Source of the DNA: Chloroflexota bacterium
GTDB taxonomy: Bacteria; Chloroflexota; UBA6077
Assembly (NCBI GenBank): GCA_023380955.1
Contig: JAMCTB010000190.1
Location: 1 to 12,201, forward strand
Length of the DNA stretch: 12,201 nt
Reading direction: 5' to 3'
Under the pieces are notes generated by a model. It was not told the DNA's origin. It saw nothing but the letters and a program-made list of their open reading frames with translations, and did not search any database. The position numbers and the translations under genes were made by a program. This document shows positions 1 to 6,144 of the stretch, piece after piece. The first letter of the stretch is position 1, and each line of letters starts with the position of its first letter.

Positions 1-33
1 CTGGGGGGCGTAGCGTTCAGTCAGCAGCGTCAT
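1..33 (-). CDS. Partial CDS running off the left edge (N terminus only)
   Basis: Reading minus from 33, an ATG opens an uninterrupted frame MTLLTERYAPQ to the window edge. A purine-rich GAGAGGAG lies 9 nt upstream, a good Shine-Dalgarno match, which is the main support for a real start. Only 11 codons are visible, so no family can be named. It lies downstream of cobT on the same strand but beyond the cobT terminator hairpin, so it is probably a separate transcription unit. Confidence 0.4.
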   Translation of the reverse strand, partial: MTLLTERYAPQ

Positions 34-147
34 CCGAGCACGCTCCTCTCTCGACCAAGCGGCATCTGCGGGAGATCATCGGTGTTCAAGCATACAACCT
101 TTTTGGTTTCGGCTTTGCCGAGTTAGGGTTATGCCGCTAAAGAGACC

Positions 148-177
148 GAGCCAGACTGCTTCGGTACAGTCTGGCTC
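148..177 (-). terminator. Hairpin terminator downstream of cobT
   Basis: A perfect 11-bp inverted repeat (148-158 with 167-177, arm GAGCCAGACTG) closes an 8-nt loop. It begins 82 nt past the cobT stop codon. On the minus strand it is followed by GGTCTCTTTAGC, only moderately U-rich. It is the likely 3' end of the cbpA-cbpB-cobT transcript. The weak tail makes efficient intrinsic termination uncertain. Confidence 0.6.
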
Positions 178-259
178 ACGAGCGGTCATCCGATTGTCAC
201 AAGCGAGGCGTTCTCTGAACAGGGCCGTAGCCATTCGTAGGGCTTGCACGGGCTGCCGG

Positions 260-1315
260 CTACTCCTTGTCCGAGACCCCCGCCTCGGCGAAGGTCGCCA
301 TCTCCGCCAGTACCTTCGTCGCCGCTTCCACCAGAGAAATCGCCAGGGCTGCGCCGGTGCCCTCCCCAAGCCGCAACCGAAGGTCCAGGACCGGCTCGAG
401 GTCCATGTGGGCCAGCGCGCAAGTGTGCCCGCCCTCGACGGAGCGATGGCCCGCGATCAGGTAGGGCCGTACGGCCGGGGCGAGCCCAACCGCGACGAGG
501 GCGGCTGCACCGGAGATGAAGCCATCGACGACCACCGCGACCCGGTTGGCCGCGGCACCGAGGATCACGCCGGCCAGTCCGGCGATTTCAAAGCCCCCGA
601 CCTTCGCCAGCACGTCGAGCGCGTCCGCCGGGTTCGGCCTGTTCACGGCCAGGGCCCTCTCGATCACCGCAACCTTCCGACCTACCCCAGCGTCGTCCAG
701 CCCGGTCCCCCGACCGGTCACTTCGCTCACCGGTCTACCGGTGATAGCGGCGACGATGGCGGAGCTGGGCGTGGTATTGCCGATGCCCATGTCGCCGGTC
801 CCGACTACGTCCAGCCCCTTTGTTACCTCGGCCTCGACGACGGCGATGCCGGCCTCGATAGCCTGGATCGCCTCCTCCCTGCTCATCGCCGGCCCCGCGA
901 GGAGGCTTCGGGTCCCGTACCCGACCTTCTTCACTATCAGGTCCGGGTGGGGCGGCAGGTCGGCCGCCACGCCCATGTCCACGACAACCACACGGGCGCC
1001 GACGTGCCTGGCAAGGACGTTGATCCCCGCCCCTCCGTGCAGGAAGTTCAGCACCATTTGCGGCGTCACCTCGGAGGGGTAGGCGCTTACTCCATCCCGG
1101 GCAACACCATGGTCGCCCGCCATCGTGATTATAGCTTTGTCGACGACCCTCGGAATGGGCCGACCCTGAATGCCGGCCATCTGGATCGACAGCTCCTCCA
1201 GCCTCCCCAGGCTTCCCTGGGGCTTCGTCAAGACGTCCTGCCGGGCTCGGGCGGCAGCCATCGCTTCGCCGTCCAGCGGCTCGATCCGCGCTATTGTCTT
1301 CTCCAATACGTTCAC
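260..1315 (-). CDS. cobT: Nicotinate-nucleotide--dimethylbenzimidazole phosphoribosyltransferase CobT
   Basis: The 351-aa protein has the normal CobT length and should transfer the ribose phosphate of nicotinate mononucleotide to 5,6-dimethylbenzimidazole (or another lower-ligand base), giving the alpha-riboside phosphate of the cobamide nucleotide loop. It is cytosolic. Family signatures are visible: KPQGSLGRLE at 31-40, AGDHGV at 66-71, GTGDMGIGNTTPSSA at 172-186, and RLGEGTGAAL near 315, where Glu318 corresponds to the catalytic Glu317 of Salmonella CobT. The start is GTG at 1315 behind GAGGAAGGGA. It is the third gene after cbpA and cbpB with a 73-nt gap, so the upstream cobalamin riboswitch probably controls it. 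No other corrinoid gene is seen in the window, so salvage versus de novo synthesis cannot be judged here. Confidence 0.97.
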   Translation of the reverse strand: MNVLEKTIARIEPLDGEAMAAARARQDVLTKPQGSLGRLEELSIQMAGIQGRPIPRVVDKAIITMAGDHGVARDGVSAYPSEVTPQMVLNFLHGGAGINVLARHVGARVVVVDMGVAADLPPHPDLIVKKVGYGTRSLLAGPAMSREEAIQAIEAGIAVVEAEVTKGLDVVGTGDMGIGNTTPSSAIVAAITGRPVSEVTGRGTGLDDAGVGRKVAVIERALAVNRPNPADALDVLAKVGGFEIAGLAGVILGAAANRVAVVVDGFISGAAALVAVGLAPAVRPYLIAGHRSVEGGHTCALAHMDLEPVLDLRLRLGEGTGAALAISLVEAATKVLAEMATFAEAGVSDKE

Positions 1316-1355
1316 AGTCGTATTCCCTTCCTCAAATCTGGCCCGAGCGAGATCA

Positions 1356-1384
1356 GGACTCCCTGCGGGCTGCCCGCGGAGTCC
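1356..1384 (-). other. Intercistronic hairpin between cbpB and cobT
   Basis: Arms 1356-1362 and 1378-1384 (GGACTCC/GGAGTCC) enclose a second perfect pairing GCGGGC/GCCCGC (1365-1370 with 1372-1377), with a 2-nt bulge. It begins 4 nt past the cbpB stop codon. There is no U-tract after it on the minus strand, so an mRNA processing or stability hairpin is more likely than a terminator. Confidence 0.5.
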
Positions 1385-1388
1385 AGGT

Positions 1389-2741
1389 TCAACGCGCCAC
1401 GCAGTAGTCGACCTGCAGCTCCCTCTGGGCTCCCTCCCGCAGGAGTTGTTGGACCTTGCCCTCGGCGATCAGCTCGAAGGCCAGCTTTGCCAGCCCCTTG
1501 TAGAACTCGCAGTAGGGGGATGCCCTCAACATGTCTCCGTGCATCCCTTGCGCTTCGGCAGGACAGGGGGCACCGCAGATGTGGCGGAGGGCGCAGTCTC
1601 GACACTCCTCGATCCGCTCCACGATGCGCTCCCGCACCTGCCGGAAGGGAGCCGATCCTACCGCGGTCTCGATGCTGTCTCGAAAGATATTGCCACCGGA
1701 GAAGCCCGAGAGCCCCTGGAACTCGCCGCAGGGGATCATCTCCCCACTGCCCGTAACGGCGAGGAAGCAACGCCCTCCACCACAAGGGGTGATGTCGCAC
1801 ATCAACCGGCGTCCCTCCGGAGCCACGATGGCAAGCACCAGATTGGAGAAATCGCCGATCAGGATTGGCCTGCCAGACCGTTCCGAGAGCTCCAGGGCTC
1901 GCCGGACCGCCCTGGTGAAGCCGGCCAGCAGACTATCGCAATCGGGCTGGAACTCCCGGGCATAGGGCTGGGAGCCTCGAACAGGGTTCATCAAAGCCAC
2001 CGCAACCCTTCGGTCGTGCAGGAAGTCCACGAGCTCGGCCAGATGATCGACGTTGTGGCGCGTAATGGTGGTCACCACGTTGAGTCCCGCGTAACCCCCA
2101 AAGGACTCGATAGCCCGCACCGCCCGATCAAAGGCCCTCTTTCCCCCCGGCGCACGACGAAGATAGGCATGTACGTCGGGGTCATATGAGTCCAGCGAGA
2201 TGCCGACGCTGACCCGCATCTCCTTGAGGAAGTCGATGTCCGCCTCCTCCAGCAGGACACCATCGGTCTGGAGGCCAAAGGAGAAGCTATCCTTGAACTG
2301 CCGGATAGCCCAGAACACGGTGTCCTTGACCACCAGAGGCTCGCTGCCGTGGAAGATGATCACCGGCTTGCGTCCGCCCATGTCTTGCTGGGAGAAGTAG
2401 CTCTCGGCTTTACGCAGAACCGTCCCTAGCTGCTCTTTGTCCATCCGAGTTCCGTTCCGCCGGATCTCCGGAGGGATGTAGCAGTAGCGGCAATCGGCGT
2501 GGCAGGCATCGTTGGGATTGACGTAGAGCGCCGTTAGGTGAGTCTGAAAGCGGAATTGCCGCAGCCGCTCCTCCAGCTCATCGGCCACCCGTGAGTGTAT
2601 GGTAGCTGCCTCGGCCTTGGCATCCTCGCTGGTCTTGTCCACGATTGCCCAGAAGACCCTGTCGGGATCCAAGAGGATCTCCCGTCGGTCATTCAGATCG
2701 AAGGTGCTCACGGATCGGCGAGTAGTACAGGTCCATTCCAT
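1389..2741 (-). CDS. cbpB: Radical SAM/SPASM peptide-modifying enzyme, CbpB-like
   Basis: The 450-aa protein carries the radical SAM [4Fe-4S] motif CHADCRYC (Cys80, 84, 87; CxxxCxxC), then IIFHGSEPL at 128-136, a variant of the SAM-binding GGEP motif. A Cys-rich C-terminal SPASM-type region follows (Cys315, 320, 325, 338, 380, 383, 389, 393, 411), expected to bind auxiliary Fe-S clusters. This layout is typical of enzymes that modify ribosomal peptides. A 59-aa peptide gene lies directly upstream and cobT downstream under a cobalamin riboswitch. That matches what I recall of the cobalamin-linked CbpB family; the name rests on memory and context, not on a search. The ATG at 2741 has only a weak ribosome-binding site (TTGGAA), which may hold enzyme output below peptide output. 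The chemistry performed is unknown. Confidence 0.85.
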   Translation of the reverse strand: MEWTCTTRRSVSTFDLNDRREILLDPDRVFWAIVDKTSEDAKAEAATIHSRVADELEERLRQFRFQTHLTALYVNPNDACHADCRYCYIPPEIRRNGTRMDKEQLGTVLRKAESYFSQQDMGGRKPVIIFHGSEPLVVKDTVFWAIRQFKDSFSFGLQTDGVLLEEADIDFLKEMRVSVGISLDSYDPDVHAYLRRAPGGKRAFDRAVRAIESFGGYAGLNVVTTITRHNVDHLAELVDFLHDRRVAVALMNPVRGSQPYAREFQPDCDSLLAGFTRAVRRALELSERSGRPILIGDFSNLVLAIVAPEGRRLMCDITPCGGGRCFLAVTGSGEMIPCGEFQGLSGFSGGNIFRDSIETAVGSAPFRQVRERIVERIEECRDCALRHICGAPCPAEAQGMHGDMLRASPYCEFYKGLAKLAFELIAEGKVQQLLREGAQRELQVDYCVAR

Positions 2742-2765
2742 GGTTCCAATTCCAATATCGAGAGT

Positions 2766-2795
2766 GGCTGGGGAGGAATGAATGCCTCCCCAGCC
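2766..2795 (-). other. Perfect 11-bp hairpin between cbpA and cbpB
   Basis: GGCTGGGGAGG at 2766-2776 and CCTCCCCAGCC at 2785-2795 are exact reverse complements around an 8-nt loop. It starts 7 nt after the cbpA stop codon and ends 24 nt before cbpB. The minus-strand bases after it (ACTCTCGATATT) are not a U-tract. It resembles intercistronic hairpins that protect or partially terminate a transcript so that a precursor peptide is made in excess over its enzyme; that role is inferred. Confidence 0.7.
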
Positions 2796-2802
2796 CCGGG
2801 AC

Positions 2803-2982
2803 TTAGAGGACTGTTTTCTCTGGTTCCAGATCGCCGTACATGTAGTAGTGGGATAGGCCGTTCGCGGTGCGACCGCATCGAAGACGGTAGAGCAGTAGCT
2901 CCCGCACCGGCTTCTTCAGGGCTGTCTCGATGCTTCTCTCTCCTTGGATCTCTGCCGCCATCTGGGTCTCGTTCACGCTCAT
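2803..2982 (-). CDS. cbpA: RiPP precursor peptide, CbpA-like (59 aa)
   Basis: The small frame begins MSVNETQMAAEIQ and ends EPEKTVL. The ATG at 2982 is preferred because GAGGAG lies about 8 nt upstream; a second in-frame ATG at 2988 is only 2 nt from it. The N-terminal half (residues 1-30) is charged and helical-looking, as expected for a leader. The C-terminal part has one Cys (Cys36, in RLRCGRTANG) and an aromatic cluster SHYYMYGD at 44-51, plausible targets for modification. No signal peptide or membrane segment is visible. It sits first in a riboswitch-controlled operon, directly before a radical SAM/SPASM enzyme, so it is very likely that enzyme's substrate. The longer frame reaching back to 3150 passes through the riboswitch terminator and is not real. 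Function is unknown. Confidence 0.82.
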   Translation of the reverse strand: MSVNETQMAAEIQGERSIETALKKPVRELLLYRLRCGRTANGLSHYYMYGDLEPEKTVL

Positions 2983-3094
2983 GACCATTTCTCCTCGCTC
3001 TTGGTCTAGGATCTCGCCGCGTTCGTGGCAGGGAAACGTGGGTGGCCGGCCTGCTATCGGCCCAACACCTCCGGCGGAAGGCCCGCTTTCGGGG

Positions 3095-3138
3095 CAAAAT
3101 AAGAGCCCATCGACCAGCATTTTCGCCAGCCGAGGGGC
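3095..3138 (-). terminator. Intrinsic terminator, riboswitch expression platform
   Basis: On the minus strand, 3138-3124 pairs with 3119-3105 over 15 positions with one mismatch (3134/3109) and four G-U pairs, around an AAAA loop. The tail TCTTATTTT (3104-3096) is U-rich. It lies 58 nt after the aptamer and before cbpA, the expected place for a terminator that a bound cobalamin would favour. A candidate antiterminator pairs 3166-3157 with 3140-3131, which would occupy the left arm. Fold made by eye. Confidence 0.72.
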
Positions 3139-3196
3139 ATTTGGTGACACAGTATTATGCCGCCCACGCCGACCGGGAGCGTGTTAGCCGAGGGCA

Positions 3197-3349
3197 TCTA
3201 GGCAGGTCTCCTGGCTTGTGGATCCTAGCTTCCCCGCGCCTTCCCACCTTTCGGCAGTGGCACCTTGCGGATCAGCTCCCCACTCACAGTGGCGGGCCCG
3301 CGCCGGAATCTCACCGGCTTCCCTATTCTCCCCTTCCGGGGCACCTAGA
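3197..3349 (-). promoter_or_regulatory. Cobalamin riboswitch aptamer
   Basis: Read on the minus strand, the segment has the hallmark conserved pieces in order: GGTGCC near the 5' end, AATAGGGAAGCCGGTGAGAT then TCCGGCGCGGGCCCGCCACTGT, then GCCACTGCC with GGTGGGAAGGC, and the B12 box AGCCAGGAGACCTGCC (3216-3201). Closing helix P1 is a perfect 6-bp match, TCTAGG (3349-3344) with CCTAGA (3202-3197). Such aptamers bind adenosyl- or other cobalamins and usually repress when bound. It precedes cbpA-cbpB-cobT. Confidence 0.95.
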
Positions 3350-3372
3350 CCCTATTCCTGTTTCCAGGCGCG

Positions 3373-3401
3373 ATTATAGGGGACGTCGCGGGACAAAGCA
3401 A
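3373..3401 (-). promoter_or_regulatory. Sigma70-type promoter for the riboswitch operon
   Basis: TTGCTT (3401-3396) and a perfect TATAAT (3378-3373) are separated by exactly 17 bp. The predicted transcription start near 3366 falls at a small hairpin CCTG-GAAA-CAGG (3368-3357) just ahead of the riboswitch, so the transcript would begin almost at the aptamer. Confidence 0.82.
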
Positions 3402-3474
3402 GCATCAGGACCCGGCTCATCGCGATAGAGCGTGAAACCGTGTTGATCCTCCCATAGAGGAGAGACCTTGATCC

Positions 3475-4527
3475 TCAGCCCGCCGTCGCCAGGTAGTCGA
3501 AGGCCGACAGCACGTGCACCCACACCGTCCTGAACAGCTCGTCCAGGGTCACATGCTCGTCGGGTGCCCCCATGTTGTGGGGCATGGGCCCGTACACCAC
3601 GGCGGGAATGCCCCGATGGCGCCACAGCCGGCAGTCGGTGGCACCCAGCCCGATGCTGGGCAGCGGCCGGCTCCCTGTCACCCGCTGGACGTTGTCCTGC
3701 ACCAGCCGCACCATCTCGTGGTCCGCTGAGTGGTAGTTGGGCTCCGAACGGTTGATCACCCGGTGGGAGGCGCCGGGGTAGCGCGCCACAACCTCCTCGA
3801 ACCGTGAGAGCATCACCCCCGTCGGCACCCCGATGGGGCAGCGAATGTCGATCTCCGTCCGGCACTCCGACGCGACCATGTTGATCTTCGTGCCGCCCTC
3901 GATGATGCCGGGGTTAACGGTCACCTTCAGCAGCGCGTCGGTGGAACCGGCGCCCAGCTCACGGTCGTACACGTCCCGGGCCGCCTCGATCCTCTCCAGC
4001 ACCTCCGGGGGTGTCTCGAAGGAGATGGAGCCGATACCCTCCAGCTCCTGCAGCAGGCGCACCGACTCCTTGATGGCGCTCCTCCCCCCGTAGGCGCCGT
4101 GGCCCCCCGTGCCCAACACCCTCACCTCGAGCCACAGGAACCCTTTCTCACCGAAGCGCACGGTGCTCGGCGCGTTGGGCTCGCCGCTGAGGGTGCAGTC
4201 GCCGACCACCTCCGGACCGTGCGCCATCAGGTAGCGCGTCCCCCACGGGCCGAAGGTCTCCTCGTCCGAGACCAGGCTCAGGGTCAGCTTCCCCCGCCAG
4301 TGATCCCTCAAGGAGGATAGGTACAGGTAGGTGAGCAGAGAGGCCGCGCAGCCGACCTTCATGTCGGCCACCCCCCGCCCGAACAGCTTTCCGTCCCTCA
4401 CGGCTGCCGAGAAGGGACCGTCGCTCCAAGGGGAAAGGTCCCCGCTGGGAAAGGTGTCCAGGTGCCCGTTGAGCACCAGATGCCTGCCCTCCTGGCCGAC
4501 GGCCACCGTCGCCACCAGGTTGGGCAT
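3475..4527 (-). CDS. M20-family metallopeptidase (ArgE/DapE-like), main body; 5' end frameshifted
   Basis: This frame encodes most of an M20 zinc hydrolase of the type that cleaves N-acyl amino acids or small peptides. Numbering from MPNLVATV, it keeps every expected ligand: His22 and Asp24 in NGHLDTFPSGD, Asp55 in GRGVADMKVG, Glu89-Glu90 in VSDEETFGPWG, Glu116 in SGEPNAP and His325 in GAPDEHVTL. The dimerisation domain is present in the middle. The ATG at 4527 is not where the family begins: about 50 N-terminal residues lie in another frame just upstream (4691-4537). The codons before it in this frame read KAPT, a natural lead into PNLVA, and the frame is open back to a TGA. Either the gene is a recent pseudogene, there is a base error, or a shortened protein starts at 4527 (AGAAGG lies 8 nt upstream). 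Substrate not assignable. Confidence 0.8.
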   Translation of the reverse strand: MPNLVATVAVGQEGRHLVLNGHLDTFPSGDLSPWSDGPFSAAVRDGKLFGRGVADMKVGCAASLLTYLYLSSLRDHWRGKLTLSLVSDEETFGPWGTRYLMAHGPEVVGDCTLSGEPNAPSTVRFGEKGFLWLEVRVLGTGGHGAYGGRSAIKESVRLLQELEGIGSISFETPPEVLERIEAARDVYDRELGAGSTDALLKVTVNPGIIEGGTKINMVASECRTEIDIRCPIGVPTGVMLSRFEEVVARYPGASHRVINRSEPNYHSADHEMVRLVQDNVQRVTGSRPLPSIGLGATDCRLWRHRGIPAVVYGPMPHNMGAPDEHVTLDELFRTVWVHVLSAFDYLATAG

Positions 4528-4691
4528 CGTCGGTGCCTTCTCTGGAGGTAGTCAGCCAGGTAGTCGACGATGGCCGTGGTGTCCCCGGGAGGGTTCTCAC
4601 TGGGGATACGCACCAGTTCCTGGCACAGCCCAAGGATCTCCTCCCGGTCCCGTCGCAGCCGTCCCTCCAGGTCAGCCCTCGGATCCAACAC
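4528..4691 (-). pseudogene. Displaced N-terminal fragment of the M20 peptidase
   Basis: In a frame different from the body, this stretch reads from GTG 4691 (GAGGGGG 8 nt upstream; GTG 4700 is an alternative). It contains CQELVRIPSENPPGDTTAI, a typical M20 N-terminal helix and loop, then VDYLADYLQ. After that the match stops, and PNLVATV resumes in the body frame 17 nt later. Intact relatives usually have about 15 residues there, so roughly 28 nt seem lost, leaving a -1 shift. The surrounding codons are otherwise normal, suggesting a recent event or an assembly error. Confidence 0.65.
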
Positions 4692-4979
4692 GCCCTGCAC
4701 CCCCTCAGCCTCAACAGTGGTTCACCGTTACCCCGGCAGCAGCCATGATGCTACGCCGATCCAGGTAGAACGTCCACCGAGGGGAGTGCCGGCCAACGCC
4801 GGTGTCTGCATCGGCCGCGAGGTCGAGGCGGCGGCTCCACGCTAGAGGTTTCGAACTGGCAACCTCCGGGGCTACCGCTCGCCCTCGCTATGGCCGGACC
4901 TGTCCGGGAATTGGAGCAGCCTGACAGCAAGGGGACGGATCCGTGGGAGCCCAGTTCGAGCCTTCTCCCAGGATGCAGT
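4692..4979. other. Intergenic stretch with no gene seen
   Basis: No convincing coding frame. It holds a 10-bp palindrome ACGGATCCGT (4935-4944) and a 6-bp inverted repeat TGGGAG/CTCCCA (4944-4949 with 4965-4970) just past the toxin stop, a weak candidate 3' hairpin without a U-tract. CCGGC/GCCGG around CAAC near 4790-4803 is another small hairpin. The TTCGAA at 4850-4855 does not fold into a tRNA. Confidence 0.5.
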
Positions 4980-5360
4980 CTACTCCAGCCCCAGGTTGTA
5001 CTTCAGCGCCGCGTCCACCTCCGCCATCTTGTGCGGTGTCAGCTTGCCGACCGGCACCACCTCGCTCTCGCCCTTCGGAGGACGCAACCGGGAGGCAGCC
5101 CCATCTTTCTGGACGGTCGCGAGCTGAGAGCAGTTGACGGCGCTACGCTCGGGCAGGCCGCTGTCGGCGGTCTCCAGGACGACCACGAAGGGGTAGGGCT
5201 TGGGAGGTAGAGTACGAGTGATCGCGGCTACCACGGTCGTCGGACTGTACCGGTTGCCGATATCCTGCTGCACCACCAGCGCCGGACGCAACCCACCCTG
5301 TTCGCTGCCCTTCACTGGATCGAACTCGACCCAGTAGACCTCCCCCCGCCTAACCTGCAT
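4980..5360 (-). CDS. mazF: MazF/PemK-family endoribonuclease toxin
   Basis: Starting at ATG 5360 (MQVRRGEVYWVEFDPV), the 126-aa protein shows the MazF core: RRGEVYWVEFDP at 4-15, GSEQGGLRPALVVQ at 18-31, YSPTTVVAAIT at 38-48, and a C-terminal helix VDAALKYNLGL. Arg25 and Thr48 coincide with the catalytic residues of Bacillus MazF. The family cuts single-stranded mRNA at short motifs in the cytoplasm when its antitoxin is lost. The region 78-108 is longer and less typical than usual, which may change target specificity. The start is chosen because the frame upstream (to 5402) only overlaps the antitoxin gene. The 11-nt overlap with the antitoxin indicates translational coupling. Confidence 0.92.
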   Translation of the reverse strand: MQVRRGEVYWVEFDPVKGSEQGGLRPALVVQQDIGNRYSPTTVVAAITRTLPPKPYPFVVVLETADSGLPERSAVNCSQLATVQKDGAASRLRPPKGESEVVPVGKLTPHKMAEVDAALKYNLGLE

Positions 5361-5601
5361 CGTGGGTAGCCTCAGACACCGCGCGAGCGCTGGATTGCGC
5401 AAACCCCTCCGCCTCGGCGGCGTAGAACCTGTACCCCTCCGCGGCCAGCTGCTCCTCTTCCCGAGCCTTCCTCTCTTCGAGCGCCTCGGCGATGACGCGG
5501 CTGCGGCTGACCCCCGACCTCCGTGCCTTCTCGGTGGCGTAGTCGACGAGATCGCGAGGCAGGGAAACCGTCACCTTCTCCAGCGCAACGGCAACGTTCA
5601 T
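5350..5601 (-). CDS. mazE: Ribbon-helix-helix antitoxin (MazE-type partner of MazF)
   Basis: From ATG 5601 the protein is 83 aa. Residues 7-45 (LEKVTVSLPRDLVDYATEKA, then RRSGVSRSRVIAEALEE) are a ribbon-helix-helix DNA-binding fold of the CopG/MetJ type. The Glu/Ala-rich tail from 46 is the part expected to wrap the toxin. The start at 5601 is favoured over ATG 5607 and ATG 5670 because GGGAGGG lies about 6 nt upstream of 5601. It is the first gene of a two-gene unit and overlaps mazF by 11 nt. It should repress its own promoter through the palindrome at 5622-5637. Confidence 0.88.
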   Translation of the reverse strand: MNVAVALEKVTVSLPRDLVDYATEKARRSGVSRSRVIAEALEERKAREEEQLAAEGYRFYAAEAEGFAQSSARAVSEATHDAG

Positions 5602-5621
5602 GGCCATCCCTCCCTTCGAGC

Positions 5622-5657
5622 AGTCACTATTGTGACTCCAAGCACGCATGCCGTCAA
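5622..5657 (-). promoter_or_regulatory. Antitoxin-toxin promoter with overlapping palindromic operator
   Basis: TTGACG (5657-5652) and CACAAT (5634-5629) are 17 bp apart. AGTCAC-N4-GTGACT (5622-5637), a perfect 6-bp inverted repeat, covers the -10 element. This is the standard layout for autorepression by a ribbon-helix-helix dimer. Confidence 0.7.
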
Positions 5658-5902
5658 GTATTACCAACAAGTATGCCGAATCAGCGGGCTGGGTCGGACT
5701 GCTGCTTCCGTCGCTGCTCAGGACGGCGGGACCGAACGGCTGGGTAGCGCCTACACTGTGGCGACGCTATCCGAGTGATCGCTTTCGGCAGACATCCAGC
5801 CGCCGGCTGAGACGCGCACCGAGGCTTTCGAGCACGGCCATCGCGTCGGGAAGCCCATCTCCATTGTGGCGGCAGGGGTCGACGAATCGACCACGTGGAG
5901 GG
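5658..5902. other. Non-coding stretch, nothing recognised
   Basis: Several frames are open by chance, but none has a ribosome-binding site with a recognisable product. I see no RNA gene here. Confidence 0.4.
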
Positions 5903-5938
5903 CTTGGCGGGTCCTGGTGTCTTCGTGCCCTGGTGATC
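5903..5938 (+). repeat. Degenerate 9-nt-period tract
   Basis: Four imperfect 9-mers follow one another: CTTGGCGGG, TCCTGGTGT, CTTCGTGCC, CTGGTGATC. The pattern resembles decayed dispersed intergenic repeats of the CTTGGTGTC type known in many genomes. It lies 12 nt before the palindromic element at 5950. Confidence 0.45.
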
Positions 5939-5949
5939 TCGTCCCCGGG

Positions 5950-6061
5950 ATGGTTCACGGACGTGGTCACAGTGCGGGAGGGCGAAGCTCCTGCTGAGCC
6001 GGCTCGCCGGGAGGCTCGCCCTCCCGCAACTGTCACCCGATCTCGCGCCCTAGTGAACCAT
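5950..6061. repeat. 112-bp nested palindromic element with 9-bp terminal inverted repeats
   Basis: The ends are perfect inverted repeats, ATGGTTCAC (5950-5958) and GTGAACCAT (6053-6061). Inside, GCGGGAGGGCGA (5974-5985) pairs with its complement at 6016-6027, extended outward by ACAGT/ACTGT with a bulge, and GAGCCGGCTC sits in the centre. The plus frame would read GEAPAEPARREARPP, a phrase I associate with non-coding palindromic repeats miscalled as protein. It has no transposase and no obvious target duplication, so it resembles a MITE- or REP-like element. Confidence 0.65.
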
Positions 6062-6144
6062 GCCGTTATTGGCCTGCTGCGGCACGATACTTGTCTATGT
6101 GGATGTAGGGTCACGCGCCTGCGATCGAATGTACGAGGTGCAGC

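Noticed and set aside
131..1756. 541-codon plus-strand open frame
   Set aside because: It lies antisense to cobT and the radical SAM gene, is Arg/Pro-rich, and shows no family signature; a shadow of high GC.
2983..3150. Upstream extension of the peptide gene to an ATG at 3150
   Set aside because: It would translate through the riboswitch terminator stem and has no good ribosome-binding site; GAGGAG fixes the start at 2982.
4840..4900. tRNA-like TTCGAA with GAGGTT/AACCTC pairing
   Set aside because: The T-stem does not pair around TTCGAAA, and no acceptor or anticodon arm can be drawn.
5960..6030. Possible protein reading GEAPAEPARREARPP
   Set aside because: The stretch is a perfect nested palindrome; such translations come from repeat DNA, not genes.
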